Source of the DNA: Amycolatopsis sp. WQ 127309
GTDB taxonomy: Bacteria > Actinomycetota > Actinomycetes > Mycobacteriales > Pseudonocardiaceae
DNA: 64,000 bases
Reading direction: 5' to 3'
NCBI RefSeq assembly: GCF_023023025.1
Contig: NZ_CP095481.1
Coordinates: 1,736,001 to 1,800,000 of the forward strand
This document shows, in pieces, positions 1-7,016 of the stretch. The notes under the pieces were generated by a model that was not told where the DNA came from, made no database searches, and was given only the letters and a program-made list of their open reading frames with translations. Both the position numbers and the translations under genes were made by a program. Numbering within the stretch: the first letter of the stretch is position 1; each line of letters opens with the position of its first letter.

Positions 1-21
1 CCGGCCTGGCTGTGGTCTCTA

Positions 22-140
22 CTGCGGGGGCGAATCTCTCAGGAAAAGCACAGCGTGTCCTGGTAGACCAATGTGGGTCTTCTTGATCGGCCATCCAGGG
101 ACTCTCTCTCACTACATCGGAGGTTGAAACCTCCCCGCAG
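22..140 (+). ncRNA. candidate structured RNA leader (unassigned class)
   Basis: A perfect 8-bp helix can form between CTGCGGGG (22-29) and CCCCGCAG (133-140). It encloses three hairpins: CAGGA/TCCTG (40-44 with 58-62, plus inner CAC/GTG), AGACC/GGTCT (65-69 with 76-80) and GGAGGTT/AACCTCC (119-125 with 128-134). A multibranch shape like this is typical of riboswitch-type RNAs. Base composition is less G+C-rich than the neighbouring genes. I cannot assign it to a known class; a short resemblance to the glycine riboswitch (CTCTCAGG) lacks its other half. The call is inferred from complementarity only. Confidence 0.3.
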
Positions 141-469
141 GTGCAGAGGGTAGCGAACGGCCGGGGAAGATGTAACCCTCCCGACAACACGCGCAGGATG
201 TTGCACAGCGTTCGCTCAGTCGGCGCGCAACTGGTGATCCCTTTTTGCGGATCCCCGTCCTACGCTGGGTGTTCTGCTACGGCGAGTGGAGCAGCGGGTC
301 TAGACCAGAGGCCCAAAGAGTGATGCGTACCACTCGTCCGGGTATTGCTTCTACCCGTTGTGAGCAGGCTGTCACGCTGTCTACAGTGGCCCGCGTGTCT
401 CCGGACAATGAGTCACGCACTTTCACTGGATTCGGTACACCAACCGTCACCTTCGTCAAGGAGCAGGCC
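141..469 (+). other. non-coding leader region before the ABC importer operon
   Basis: No convincing gene is seen. The stretch has a weak hairpin GAGGGT/ACCCTC (146-151 with 175-180), a DasR-type palindrome at 296-308 and a Shine-Dalgarno AAGGAG at 459-464 serving the TTG start at 470. An open frame continues upstream of 470 to 245, but it has no ribosome site and the signal peptide begins at the TTG. Confidence 0.5.
296..308. promoter_or_regulatory. dre-like DasR site
   Basis: GGGTCTAGACCAG contains the palindromic core GGTCTAGACC of the Streptomyces DasR responsive element (consensus ACTGGTCTAGACCACT; 12 of 16 positions match here). It lies about 160 bp upstream of the importer lipoprotein start. 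A DasR-like regulator is encoded at 61616-62371, so a site for it is plausible, but this placement is unproven. Confidence 0.4.
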
Positions 470-1495
470 TTGCTTGGAAACGCCAGGAGCAGTGGCCGGG
501 TTCGCACTCGCCGTGCCGCGCTCGGGCTCGCCCTCACCGCCGCCGCCGTGACAGCCGCCAGCGGCTGCAGCGCGCTCGGTTCGGACGACTCGAACGCCTC
601 GTCGAACGGGGGCGGCCTGGAGAAGCCGAACATCACGGTCTCCATCCTGCCGACCACCGACCTGGGCCCGTTCTGGCTCGCCCAGGACGGCGGCTACTTC
701 AAGGCCGAGGGCCTCAACGTCAAGTCCGTGGTCGCGGCCAGCGGCCAGGCCTCGATGACCAAGTCGATCTCCGGCGAAGCCGACATCGCCCTCTCCACCT
801 ATACGCCGTTCTTCATCGCGAAGAGCACCGGTGCCGCCGACATGCAGCTCGTCGCCGACGGTTCCTCCGTGAACGCGAAGAGCAACGCCATCGTCACCGT
901 GCCGAACTCGCCGGTGAAGACCGTCGCCGACCTCGCCGGCAGGCGGATCGCCATCACGGCCAAGAACACGGCTTCCGACCTGCTGACCAAGTCCGTGATG
1001 AAGGACCACGGCGTCCCCTCGGACAAGGTCCAGTGGGTCACGCTCGCGCTGCCGAACATCGCGGCCGCGCTGCAGCAGGGCCAGGTCGACGCCGCGTACC
1101 TGCCGGAGCCGTTCATCACCCAGGCCGCCAAGAACGTCGGCGCCACCCCGGTGATCGACATCAACACCGGTGCCAGCCAGGACTTCCCCCTGACCGGCTA
1201 CGGCGCCCCCAAGAAGTGGGTCCAGGACAACCCGAAGACCCTCGCGGCCTTCCAGCGCGCGATGCAGAAGGCGACCCGCGACGCGATCAACGACCGCTCG
1301 AAGGTCGAGCCGCTGCTGGTCAAGTACGCGAAGATCGACGAAGACACCGCGAAGCTGCTGACGATCCCCGGTTACGGCTCGGTCCTGGACGCCCGCCGCA
1401 TGCAGCGCGTCCCCGACCTGCTGCTGCAGCTGGGTGCCATCAACACGGCGGTCGACGCCGCGGCGATGATCGCCCCCCAGGCGACTGCCAGCTGA
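470..1495 (+). CDS. ABC importer substrate-binding lipoprotein, NitT/TauT (NMT1) type
   Basis: 341-aa extracytoplasmic solute receptor. The TTG start at 470 is chosen because AAGGAG lies 5 nt upstream and the signal peptide then begins properly: basic RTRR, a hydrophobic stretch, and a lipobox ending ASGC with the lipidated Cys at residue 33. The mature part has the NMT1/SsuA-like fold signature: ILPTTDLGPFWLAQDGGYF near the N-terminus and YLPEPFITQA in the second lobe. It is the first gene of a four-gene operon with two permeases and an ATPase. The ligand cannot be read from sequence; nitrate, sulfonate, pyrimidine and aromatic-acid receptors all share this fold. It is clearly paralogous to the orphan lipoprotein at 14106-15071. 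Confidence 0.85.
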   Translation: MLGNARSSGRVRTRRAALGLALTAAAVTAASGCSALGSDDSNASSNGGGLEKPNITVSILPTTDLGPFWLAQDGGYFKAEGLNVKSVVAASGQASMTKSISGEADIALSTYTPFFIAKSTGAADMQLVADGSSVNAKSNAIVTVPNSPVKTVADLAGRRIAITAKNTASDLLTKSVMKDHGVPSDKVQWVTLALPNIAAALQQGQVDAAYLPEPFITQAAKNVGATPVIDINTGASQDFPLTGYGAPKKWVQDNPKTLAAFQRAMQKATRDAINDRSKVEPLLVKYAKIDEDTAKLLTIPGYGSVLDARRMQRVPDLLLQLGAINTAVDAAAMIAPQATAS

Positions 1496-1499
1496 CATC

Positions 1500-2270
1500 G
1501 TGACCAGACTGCTCCGCAACCTGACCGGCCTGGTCGGCTTCCTCCTCCTCTGGGAGGTCGTCGTCCAGGTCGGCCTGGTCAGCAAGACGTTCATCCCGCC
1601 GCCCAGCGTCGTCCTCGTCACCGTCGGGGAACTGCTCGGCGACGCTTCCTTCATCCGCGACGTCATCGCGACGATGCTCGCCTGGCTGATCGCGATCCTG
1701 ATCGCCGTGGCCGTCGGCGTGCCCGCCGGCCTGCTGCTCGGCAGCGTCCCGGTGCTGCGCAACGCCACCGCCGCGATCGTCGAGTTCCTCCGCCCGATCC
1801 CGGTCGCCGCGCTCATCCCCCTGGTGCTGCTGGTGATCGGCTCCGGGCCGGAGGCGAAGATCACCCTCGCGGTGTACGCCGCCCTGTGGCCGATCATGTT
1901 CAACACGATCTACGGGCTCAGCGAGATCGACCCGGTGCTGATGGAGACCGCGCGGGCGTCCGGGACCAGCCGGTTCCGGATCCTGACGTCGGTCGCGCTG
2001 CCGTTCACCGCGCCGTTCGTCTTCACCGGCATCCGGCTGTCGGCGACGATCGCGCTGATCGCCGTCGTCAGCACCGAGTTCCTGGCCGGCTCCGAAGTCG
2101 GGCTCGGCAACTTCATCCTGGTCTCCAGCACCGGCTCGACCCGGTTCGACCTCGTGCTGGCCGGCACCGTCGTGGCCGGCCTGCTGGGTTACCTCATCAA
2201 CGAAGGGCTCGAGCAAGTGGGCAAGCGGCTGTTCCGCTGGAGCACCGTGGACCGGGAGGCGATCGCATGA
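1500..2270 (+). CDS. ABC importer permease 1 (SsuC/TauC family)
   Basis: 256-aa inner-membrane permease with about six hydrophobic segments. It carries the binding-protein-dependent transport loop (roughly residues 140-160, with the E-A-x3-G type pattern METARASGTSRF) that docks on the ATPase. The GTG start is 4 nt after the receptor stop, so translation is probably coupled. It pairs with the next permease to form a heterodimeric channel, whereas many NitT/TauT systems use one permease gene as a homodimer. The substrate is unknown. Confidence 0.85.
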   Translation: MTRLLRNLTGLVGFLLLWEVVVQVGLVSKTFIPPPSVVLVTVGELLGDASFIRDVIATMLAWLIAILIAVAVGVPAGLLLGSVPVLRNATAAIVEFLRPIPVAALIPLVLLVIGSGPEAKITLAVYAALWPIMFNTIYGLSEIDPVLMETARASGTSRFRILTSVALPFTAPFVFTGIRLSATIALIAVVSTEFLAGSEVGLGNFILVSSTGSTRFDLVLAGTVVAGLLGYLINEGLEQVGKRLFRWSTVDREAIA

Positions 2271-3100
2271 CCGCCGCGACCCTGTCCGGCCGCGTCGGCA
2301 GGCGCGCCGTCCGCGGCGCCACCGCGGTCCTGCGCAACTGGCTGCTCTTCGCGGTCCTCGTGGTGCTCTGGGAGTTCGCCGCCCGCGCGGGCGGCAGCAA
2401 GTTCTTCCCGCCGCCGTCGGAGATCGCGGTCCGCGCCGCGAACCTGTGGTTCACCGGACCGGCGGACCACCTCTTCCTCACCGACGCGGTGTTCGACAAC
2501 GTGTTCCCCAGCCTCGGTCACATGCTTGGCGGCTGGGCACTGGCGTCCGTGGTCGGTATCGTCCTCGGGGTGCTGGTCGGCCGGTCTCCGAAGGCGATGG
2601 ACTACCTCGGGCCGCTGTTCGCCTTCTTCCGCTCGATCCCGCCGCCCACGCTGATCCCGGTGTTCGCGGTGCTGTTCGGGCTGAGCTCGGGCATGCAGGT
2701 CGGGTCGATCATCTTCGGCGCGATCTGGCCGGTGCTGCTCAACGCGGTCGACGGCGTCCGCTCGGTCGACCAGGTCAAGGTGGAGACGGCGCGGTCGTTC
2801 CGCACGCCCAAGGCGTACTGGATCAGCATGGTCGTGCTCCCCGCGGCGGCGCCGAAGATCTTCGCCGGGCTGCGGGTGAGCCTGTCGATCTCGCTGCTGC
2901 TCATGGTGGTCTCCGAGCTCGTGGGAGCCTCCTTCGGTATCGGGCGCTCACTGCTGAACGCCCAGCAGGACTTCGACTTCCCGTCGATGTGGTCCTGGTT
3001 GGTGCTGCTCGGCATCCTCGGCTACGTCTTCAACACGATCTTCCTGGCCGCGGAGCGACGGGTACTGGCGTGGCAGCCTGCCCGCCTCGGCCGCGACTGA
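2267..3100 (+). CDS. ABC importer permease 2 (SsuC/TauC family)
   Basis: 277-aa inner-membrane permease, second of two in the operon. Its ATG at 2267 overlaps the stop of permease 1 (ATGA), a hallmark of translational coupling. It has an N-terminal arginine-rich segment and about six transmembrane helices, and shares the coupling-loop pattern VETARSFRTPKAYW with its partner. The motif FPPPSEIAVR after the first helix matches the equivalent FIPPPSVVLV of permease 1, so the two are paralogues that presumably heterodimerise. Confidence 0.85.
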   Translation: MTAATLSGRVGRRAVRGATAVLRNWLLFAVLVVLWEFAARAGGSKFFPPPSEIAVRAANLWFTGPADHLFLTDAVFDNVFPSLGHMLGGWALASVVGIVLGVLVGRSPKAMDYLGPLFAFFRSIPPPTLIPVFAVLFGLSSGMQVGSIIFGAIWPVLLNAVDGVRSVDQVKVETARSFRTPKAYWISMVVLPAAAPKIFAGLRVSLSISLLLMVVSELVGASFGIGRSLLNAQQDFDFPSMWSWLVLLGILGYVFNTIFLAAERRVLAWQPARLGRD

Positions 3101-3117
3101 CGGTGGAAAGGCCCTCA

Positions 3118-3978
3118 ATGTCAACCATGCTCGAAGTGTCCGGTGTCAGTCACCGCTACGGCTCCGGCCCCAAGGCGCACACCGCCGTCGACAACCTGTC
3201 GTTCACCGTCGAGGCCGGGCAGCTGGCCAGCATCGTCGGCCCGTCGGGCTGCGGCAAGTCGACGCTGCTGCGCTGCATCGCCGGGCTGACCCCGGCGACC
3301 GACGGCACGGTCAGCCTGCACGGCGACCGCGTCTCGGGCGTGCCGGACGACCTCGCCGTCGTCTTCCAGGACTACAGCCGGTCGCTGTTCCCGTGGCTTT
3401 CGGTGCAGAAGAACGTCGAGTTCCCGCTGCGGTGGCGTTCGATCTCCCGGGCCGAGCGCCGCAAGCGGGCCGCCGAGGCGCTCGATCAGGTCGGGCTGTC
3501 CGGCGTCGGCGGGAAGTACCCGTGGCAGCTGTCCGGCGGCATGCAGCAGCGGGTGTCGATCGCCCGCGCGCTGGCCAGCCGGCCGTCGCTGCTGCTCATG
3601 GACGAGCCGTTCGCCTCGGTCGACGCGCAGACGCGGTTCGAGCTCGAGGATCTGACCCGGCGGGTGCAGCGCGAGCAGGGCGCCACGATCCTCGTCGTCA
3701 CGCACGACATCGACGAGAGCGTCTACCTGTCCGACCGCGTGCTGGTGCTGTCGAAGTCGCCGGCGTCGATCGTGGCGGACCTGAAGGTGGACCTGCCCGC
3801 CGACCGCGACCAGATCGCGACCCGCGAGTCGCTGGAGTTCGTGACGCTGCGCGGTGAAGTGGCGCGGCTGCTGCACGGCGGCACCCCGGAGGAAGCGGCC
3901 AAGGCCGCCTCCGACGCCGCGGAATGGGCGCTGGCCGAGCAGACCAAGGTGCGGACCGGGACCCAGGCCCGTCGCTGA
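3118..3978 (+). CDS. ABC importer ATP-binding protein (SsuB/TauB family)
   Basis: 286-aa cytoplasmic ATPase. Visible motifs in order are Walker A GPSGCGKST (41-49), a Q-loop VFQDYSR (about 83), signature LSGGMQQR (about 139-146), Walker B LLLMDEP (about 159-165) and H-loop THD. It starts at the ATG at 3118, 17 nt after the permease stop. It completes a receptor-permease-permease-ATPase importer. A long 26-bp stem hairpin follows at 3988-4046 and should end the transcript. Confidence 0.9.
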   Translation: MSTMLEVSGVSHRYGSGPKAHTAVDNLSFTVEAGQLASIVGPSGCGKSTLLRCIAGLTPATDGTVSLHGDRVSGVPDDLAVVFQDYSRSLFPWLSVQKNVEFPLRWRSISRAERRKRAAEALDQVGLSGVGGKYPWQLSGGMQQRVSIARALASRPSLLLMDEPFASVDAQTRFELEDLTRRVQREQGATILVVTHDIDESVYLSDRVLVLSKSPASIVADLKVDLPADRDQIATRESLEFVTLRGEVARLLHGGTPEEAAKAASDAAEWALAEQTKVRTGTQARR

Positions 3979-3987
3979 CCCGGTTCC

Positions 3988-4046
3988 AAGTCCGTGAATG
4001 CCACATCGAGGGACACTACGTCCCTCGATGTGGCATTCACGGACTT
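3988..4046. terminator. long hairpin, bidirectional terminator
   Basis: A 26-bp perfect inverted repeat (3988-4013 with 4021-4046, 7-nt loop) lies between two convergent genes. Its outer part AAGTCCGTGAA is shared with hairpins at 5675, 42476 and 58116, while the inner part differs. It abuts the stop codon of the ThDP enzyme gene on the minus strand. Confidence 0.7.
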
Positions 4047-5632
4047 CAGTAGATGGTGGAGTTCTCCGGCACGACCCGGACGTGGACCAGGGTCGGGCGG
4101 TCGTCGGCCAGGGCCGCCGTCAACGCCGGGGCCAAGGCGGCCGGCTCGGTGATCGCGATGCCCTGGCAGCCCATGCTCGCCGCCAGTGCCGAGAACTCGA
4201 TCCCGCCCAGCTGCGTGCCCGGCAGCTTGGAGCCGCCGATCGCGTCGCCGAGGATGCGGACCGCCGCGTACTCCGTGTTGTCCAGGATCACGATCGTCAC
4301 CGGCAGTTCCTGCCGCGCGGCCGTCCAGAGCGCCTGGATGCCGTACATGCTGGAGCCGTCGCCGATCACGCCGACGACCTTGCGGTCCGGCCGGGCGATG
4401 GCCGCGCCGACCACGCCCGGGACGCCGTAGCCGAGTGCGCCGCTGGCCATCGTCAGGAAGCCGGTGTCGGTCGCGGTGATCGGCAGGTGGTCGTGCATCA
4501 CCGCGCGGTGGCTGGGGGTTTCCTCGACGACGAGCGCGTTGTCCGGCAGGACCTCCGCGAGCGTCGCGTAGAAGTACGCCCCGGTGAGCGCGCTGCCGTC
4601 CGGCTTCGCGGGCCGCTCCAGCGGCGCGGGCGCGGGCCGGCTCGTCTCGCCCACGGCCTCGACGAGCGCGCGGATGCCGAGCTTCAAGGTGGCGCGGATG
4701 CCGGTGCCTTCGAAGGCCCGCGCGAGGATCTGCTCGTCGTCGCTGACGATGAACAGCGGCGGCAGCGGAGCTTCGCCCCGGCCGCGCTCGACGTGGTAGG
4801 TGAAGGCCGGCGCACCGAGCACGACGACGAGGTCGTGCGCGGCCAGCTTGTCCGAGATCGCCCCGCGCTCGGGGTCCAGGAACCCTTGGAACAGCGGGTG
4901 GTCTTCGGGGAACGAGCACCGGAACGACATCGGCGCGACCCACACGCCGGCGTTGACCCGCTCGGCGAGCGCGACGGCCTCCTCGACGGCACCGTCCTGG
5001 TCGACGGCCCCGCCGACGACGATCGCGGGGCGTTCCGCGGCGGCGAACGCGGCGGCGAGCTCGGCGACGGCCTCGGGATCCGGCGCGAAGCCGCGGATCC
5101 GCGGCCGGGAGACGATCGGGCGTTCGGTCGTGACGGTCCAGTCGTCGGCCGGGACGGACACGAAGACCGGACCGGACGGCGCCTGCGTCGCGACGTGGTA
5201 GGCCCGAGCCAGCGCGGCCGGGACGTCCTCGGCGGTCGCGGGCTCGATCGACCACTTCACGTACGGCTTCGGGAACTCCGGCGCGTCCATCGCGCCGAGG
5301 AACGGATCGTGCGGCAGCAGCGACCGCACCTGCTGCCCGGCGACGATGATCAGCGGCGTCCGGTTCTTGTAGGCGGTGAAGATGCTGCCGAGGCCGTGCC
5401 CGACGCCGCCGGCGGAATGCAGGTTGACCAGCGCGGCCTGCCGCGTGGCCTGGGAGTAGGCGTCGGCCATCGCCACGACGGCGGACTCCTGCAGCCCCAG
5501 GACGTAGTCGAAGTCGTCCGGCCACTCCGTCAGGAACGGGACCTCGGTGGTGCCGGGGTTGCCGAACACCGTGGTGAGGCCGAGTTCTCGGAGGAGTTCG
5601 CGGGTGGCGTCCAGCACCGTGCGCTTGAGCAT
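4046..5632 (-). CDS. mdlC: benzoylformate decarboxylase-like ThDP enzyme
   Basis: 528-aa cytosolic thiamine-diphosphate enzyme, the length of Pseudomonas benzoylformate decarboxylase (BFDC). The cofactor glutamate is E49 (GLQES), the active-site histidines are H72 (NLHSAG) and H280 (FTYH), all at the BFDC spacing, and the GDGS ThDP/Mg motif is near residue 424. BFDC Ser26 is replaced by Thr28 (NPGT). BFDC releases CO2 from benzoylformate to give benzaldehyde. No mandelate dehydrogenase or racemase is nearby, so the true 2-oxo acid may differ. The gene stands alone, convergent with the ABC importer, with a perfect 13-bp palindrome just upstream of its start. Confidence 0.75.
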   Translation of the reverse strand: MLKRTVLDATRELLRELGLTTVFGNPGTTEVPFLTEWPDDFDYVLGLQESAVVAMADAYSQATRQAALVNLHSAGGVGHGLGSIFTAYKNRTPLIIVAGQQVRSLLPHDPFLGAMDAPEFPKPYVKWSIEPATAEDVPAALARAYHVATQAPSGPVFVSVPADDWTVTTERPIVSRPRIRGFAPDPEAVAELAAAFAAAERPAIVVGGAVDQDGAVEEAVALAERVNAGVWVAPMSFRCSFPEDHPLFQGFLDPERGAISDKLAAHDLVVVLGAPAFTYHVERGRGEAPLPPLFIVSDDEQILARAFEGTGIRATLKLGIRALVEAVGETSRPAPAPLERPAKPDGSALTGAYFYATLAEVLPDNALVVEETPSHRAVMHDHLPITATDTGFLTMASGALGYGVPGVVGAAIARPDRKVVGVIGDGSSMYGIQALWTAARQELPVTIVILDNTEYAAVRILGDAIGGSKLPGTQLGGIEFSALAASMGCQGIAITEPAALAPALTAALADDRPTLVHVRVVPENSTIY

Positions 5633-5640
5633 GCCCCCAG

Positions 5641-5653
5641 GCTAACCGTTAGC
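5641..5653. promoter_or_regulatory. operator-like palindrome upstream of the BFDC-like gene
   Basis: GCTAACCGTTAGC is a perfect palindrome (6-1-6) centred 15 bp upstream of the ATG at 5632. It has the size and form of a TetR-family operator. No regulator gene is adjacent, so the binding protein is unknown. Confidence 0.45.
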
Positions 5654-5673
5654 GCTGCGAAAGAAACCACCGA

Positions 5674-5720
5674 AAAGCCGTGAAGGCCTCCTTACCGGCT
5701 CTTATGGCCGGTAAGGAGGC
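5674..5720. repeat. left part of a CCGTGAAGG hairpin, split by IS30-type insertion
   Basis: This arm plus 6980-6991 reconstitutes the same palindrome seen intact at 42476-42534 (arm CCGTGAAGGCCTCCTTACCGG, loop CTCTTATGG-like). The insertion element interrupts the right arm after GGTAAGGAGGC. The hairpin lies downstream of the minus-strand S53 peptidase gene, so it was probably that gene's terminator. Confidence 0.75.
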
Positions 5721-6979
5721 TCGGAGTCATGGGGTCGTTGCAACACCACCTCGATGAAAGGTGGAGTTGCCGATGGTTCGAGCGCATCGCTGGCTGCCCA
5801 GGTCAGTGCAGCTGGAGTTCTGGGACCACATCCGGGCAGGAAAGGCGGCGAAGCCGACCGCGCGAGCGGCCGGCTTCGCCCCCGCCACCGGAGTCCGGCT
5901 GTTCCGCCACGCTGGCGGGGTGAGCAGCAACGCACCCACCCGCCCCGGTCCGCTCCGGTTGAGCATCACTGAGCGGGACGAGATCGCCTGCCTGACCGCC
6001 GCAGGTCACGGGCCCCGCGCGATCGGCAGGATGATCGGCCGGTCGGCTTCGACGGTGTCGCGGGAGCTGGCCCGCAACACCGGCCTGACCGGGAACTACC
6101 GGCCCAGCAGCGCCCAGCACCGCGCCGAACACCGCGCGAAACGACCCAAGACCGCGAAGCTGGCCGCTGATCCGGTACTGCGGGCGGTGGTGCAGGCCGG
6201 GCTGAACCGCAAGTGGTCACCACGGCAGATCTCCGAAAGACTGGCCCTGGACTTCCCCGACCGGCCGGAGATGCGGGTGTCACACGAAACGATCTACCAA
6301 TCACTGTACGTCCAAAGCCGCGGAGCGTTGCGCCGGGAACTGACCGCGGCGCTGCGGACCGGACGAGCACTGCGGATGCCGAGACGGCAAACCCAGGCCC
6401 GCCGGGAACGACCGTCGGGCCGGATCCAGGACATGGTCAACATCAGCGAACGTCCCGCCGAGGCCGCCGACCGGGCAGTCCCGGGGCACTGGGAAGGTGA
6501 CCTGATCCTGGGCAAAGACAACCGGTCGGCGATCGGGACGCTGGTGGAGCGTTCGACCCGGTTTGTGATGTTGCTGCACCTGCCCGACGGGCGAGACGCA
6601 GCCACCGTCGCCGCGGCGATGACCGAGATGATCGCGACGTTGCCGCCGTTGCTGCTGGGGTCGCTGACCTGGGATCAGGGCAAGGAGATGGCGCATCACC
6701 GGACGATCACCCTGGCCACGGGGCTGGATATCTATTTTTGCGATCCGCATTCGCCGTGGCAGCGGGGGTCCAACGAGAACACCAACGGTCTGCTCCGGCA
6801 GTACTTTCCGAAAGGCACCGACCTGTCTCAGCACACAGCTGAGGACCTGGCGGAGGTCGCGGCTGAGCTGAACGGGCGACCGCGGGAGACCCTCGGCTGG
6901 CGAACACCAGCCGAGGTCCTCACGAAGCTACTGTTGGATCAACCAACGACAGGTGTTGCAACCACCGCGTGAATCCGCC
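5721..6979 (+). mobile_element. IS30-family insertion sequence, about 1.26 kb
   Basis: One transposase gene lies between imperfect terminal inverted repeats, about 22 of 27 positions identical, with both inner ends reading GTTGCAACACC (left 5721-5747, right complement 6952-6979). A target duplication AGGC (or AGG) is seen at 5717-5720 and 6980-6983. Removing the element and one AGGC copy restores the palindrome exactly. Ends and transposase look intact, so the element may still be mobile. Confidence 0.85.
5773..6972 (+). CDS. IS30-family transposase
   Basis: DDE transposase of 399 aa from the ATG at 5773, preceded by AAAGGTGG; a GTG at 5761 is an alternative but sits on the ribosome site. 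The N-terminal half has the helix-turn-helix region typical of IS30 (ITERDEIACLTAAGHGPRAI, then RSASTVSREL). The catalytic D, D and E lie in GHWEGDLI, TWDQGKEM and SPWQRGSNENTNGLLR, the last being an IS30 hallmark. No frameshift is seen. It acts on the inverted repeats bounding 5721-6979. Confidence 0.92.
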   Translation: MVRAHRWLPRSVQLEFWDHIRAGKAAKPTARAAGFAPATGVRLFRHAGGVSSNAPTRPGPLRLSITERDEIACLTAAGHGPRAIGRMIGRSASTVSRELARNTGLTGNYRPSSAQHRAEHRAKRPKTAKLAADPVLRAVVQAGLNRKWSPRQISERLALDFPDRPEMRVSHETIYQSLYVQSRGALRRELTAALRTGRALRMPRRQTQARRERPSGRIQDMVNISERPAEAADRAVPGHWEGDLILGKDNRSAIGTLVERSTRFVMLLHLPDGRDAATVAAAMTEMIATLPPLLLGSLTWDQGKEMAHHRTITLATGLDIYFCDPHSPWQRGSNENTNGLLRQYFPKGTDLSQHTAEDLAEVAAELNGRPRETLGWRTPAEVLTKLLLDQPTTGVATTA

Positions 6980-6997
6980 AGGCCTTCACGGACCTAC
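6980..6997. repeat. right remnant of the split hairpin
   Basis: It begins with the duplicated AGGC and continues CTTCACGGAC, the outer right arm of the palindrome whose other part lies at 5674-5720. Confidence 0.7.
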
Positions 6998-7016
6998 CTG
7001 GACCTACCCGGGGGCC

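Noticed and set aside
30..60. Glycine riboswitch
   Set aside because: Only the CTCTCAGG segment resembles it. The matching GGAGAG and GCCGAAG parts are not found, and the downstream gene is not a glycine gene.
413..1906. Antisense frames opposite the ABC importer
   Set aside because: These are shadows of high-G+C genes; the sense strand has clear families and ribosome sites.
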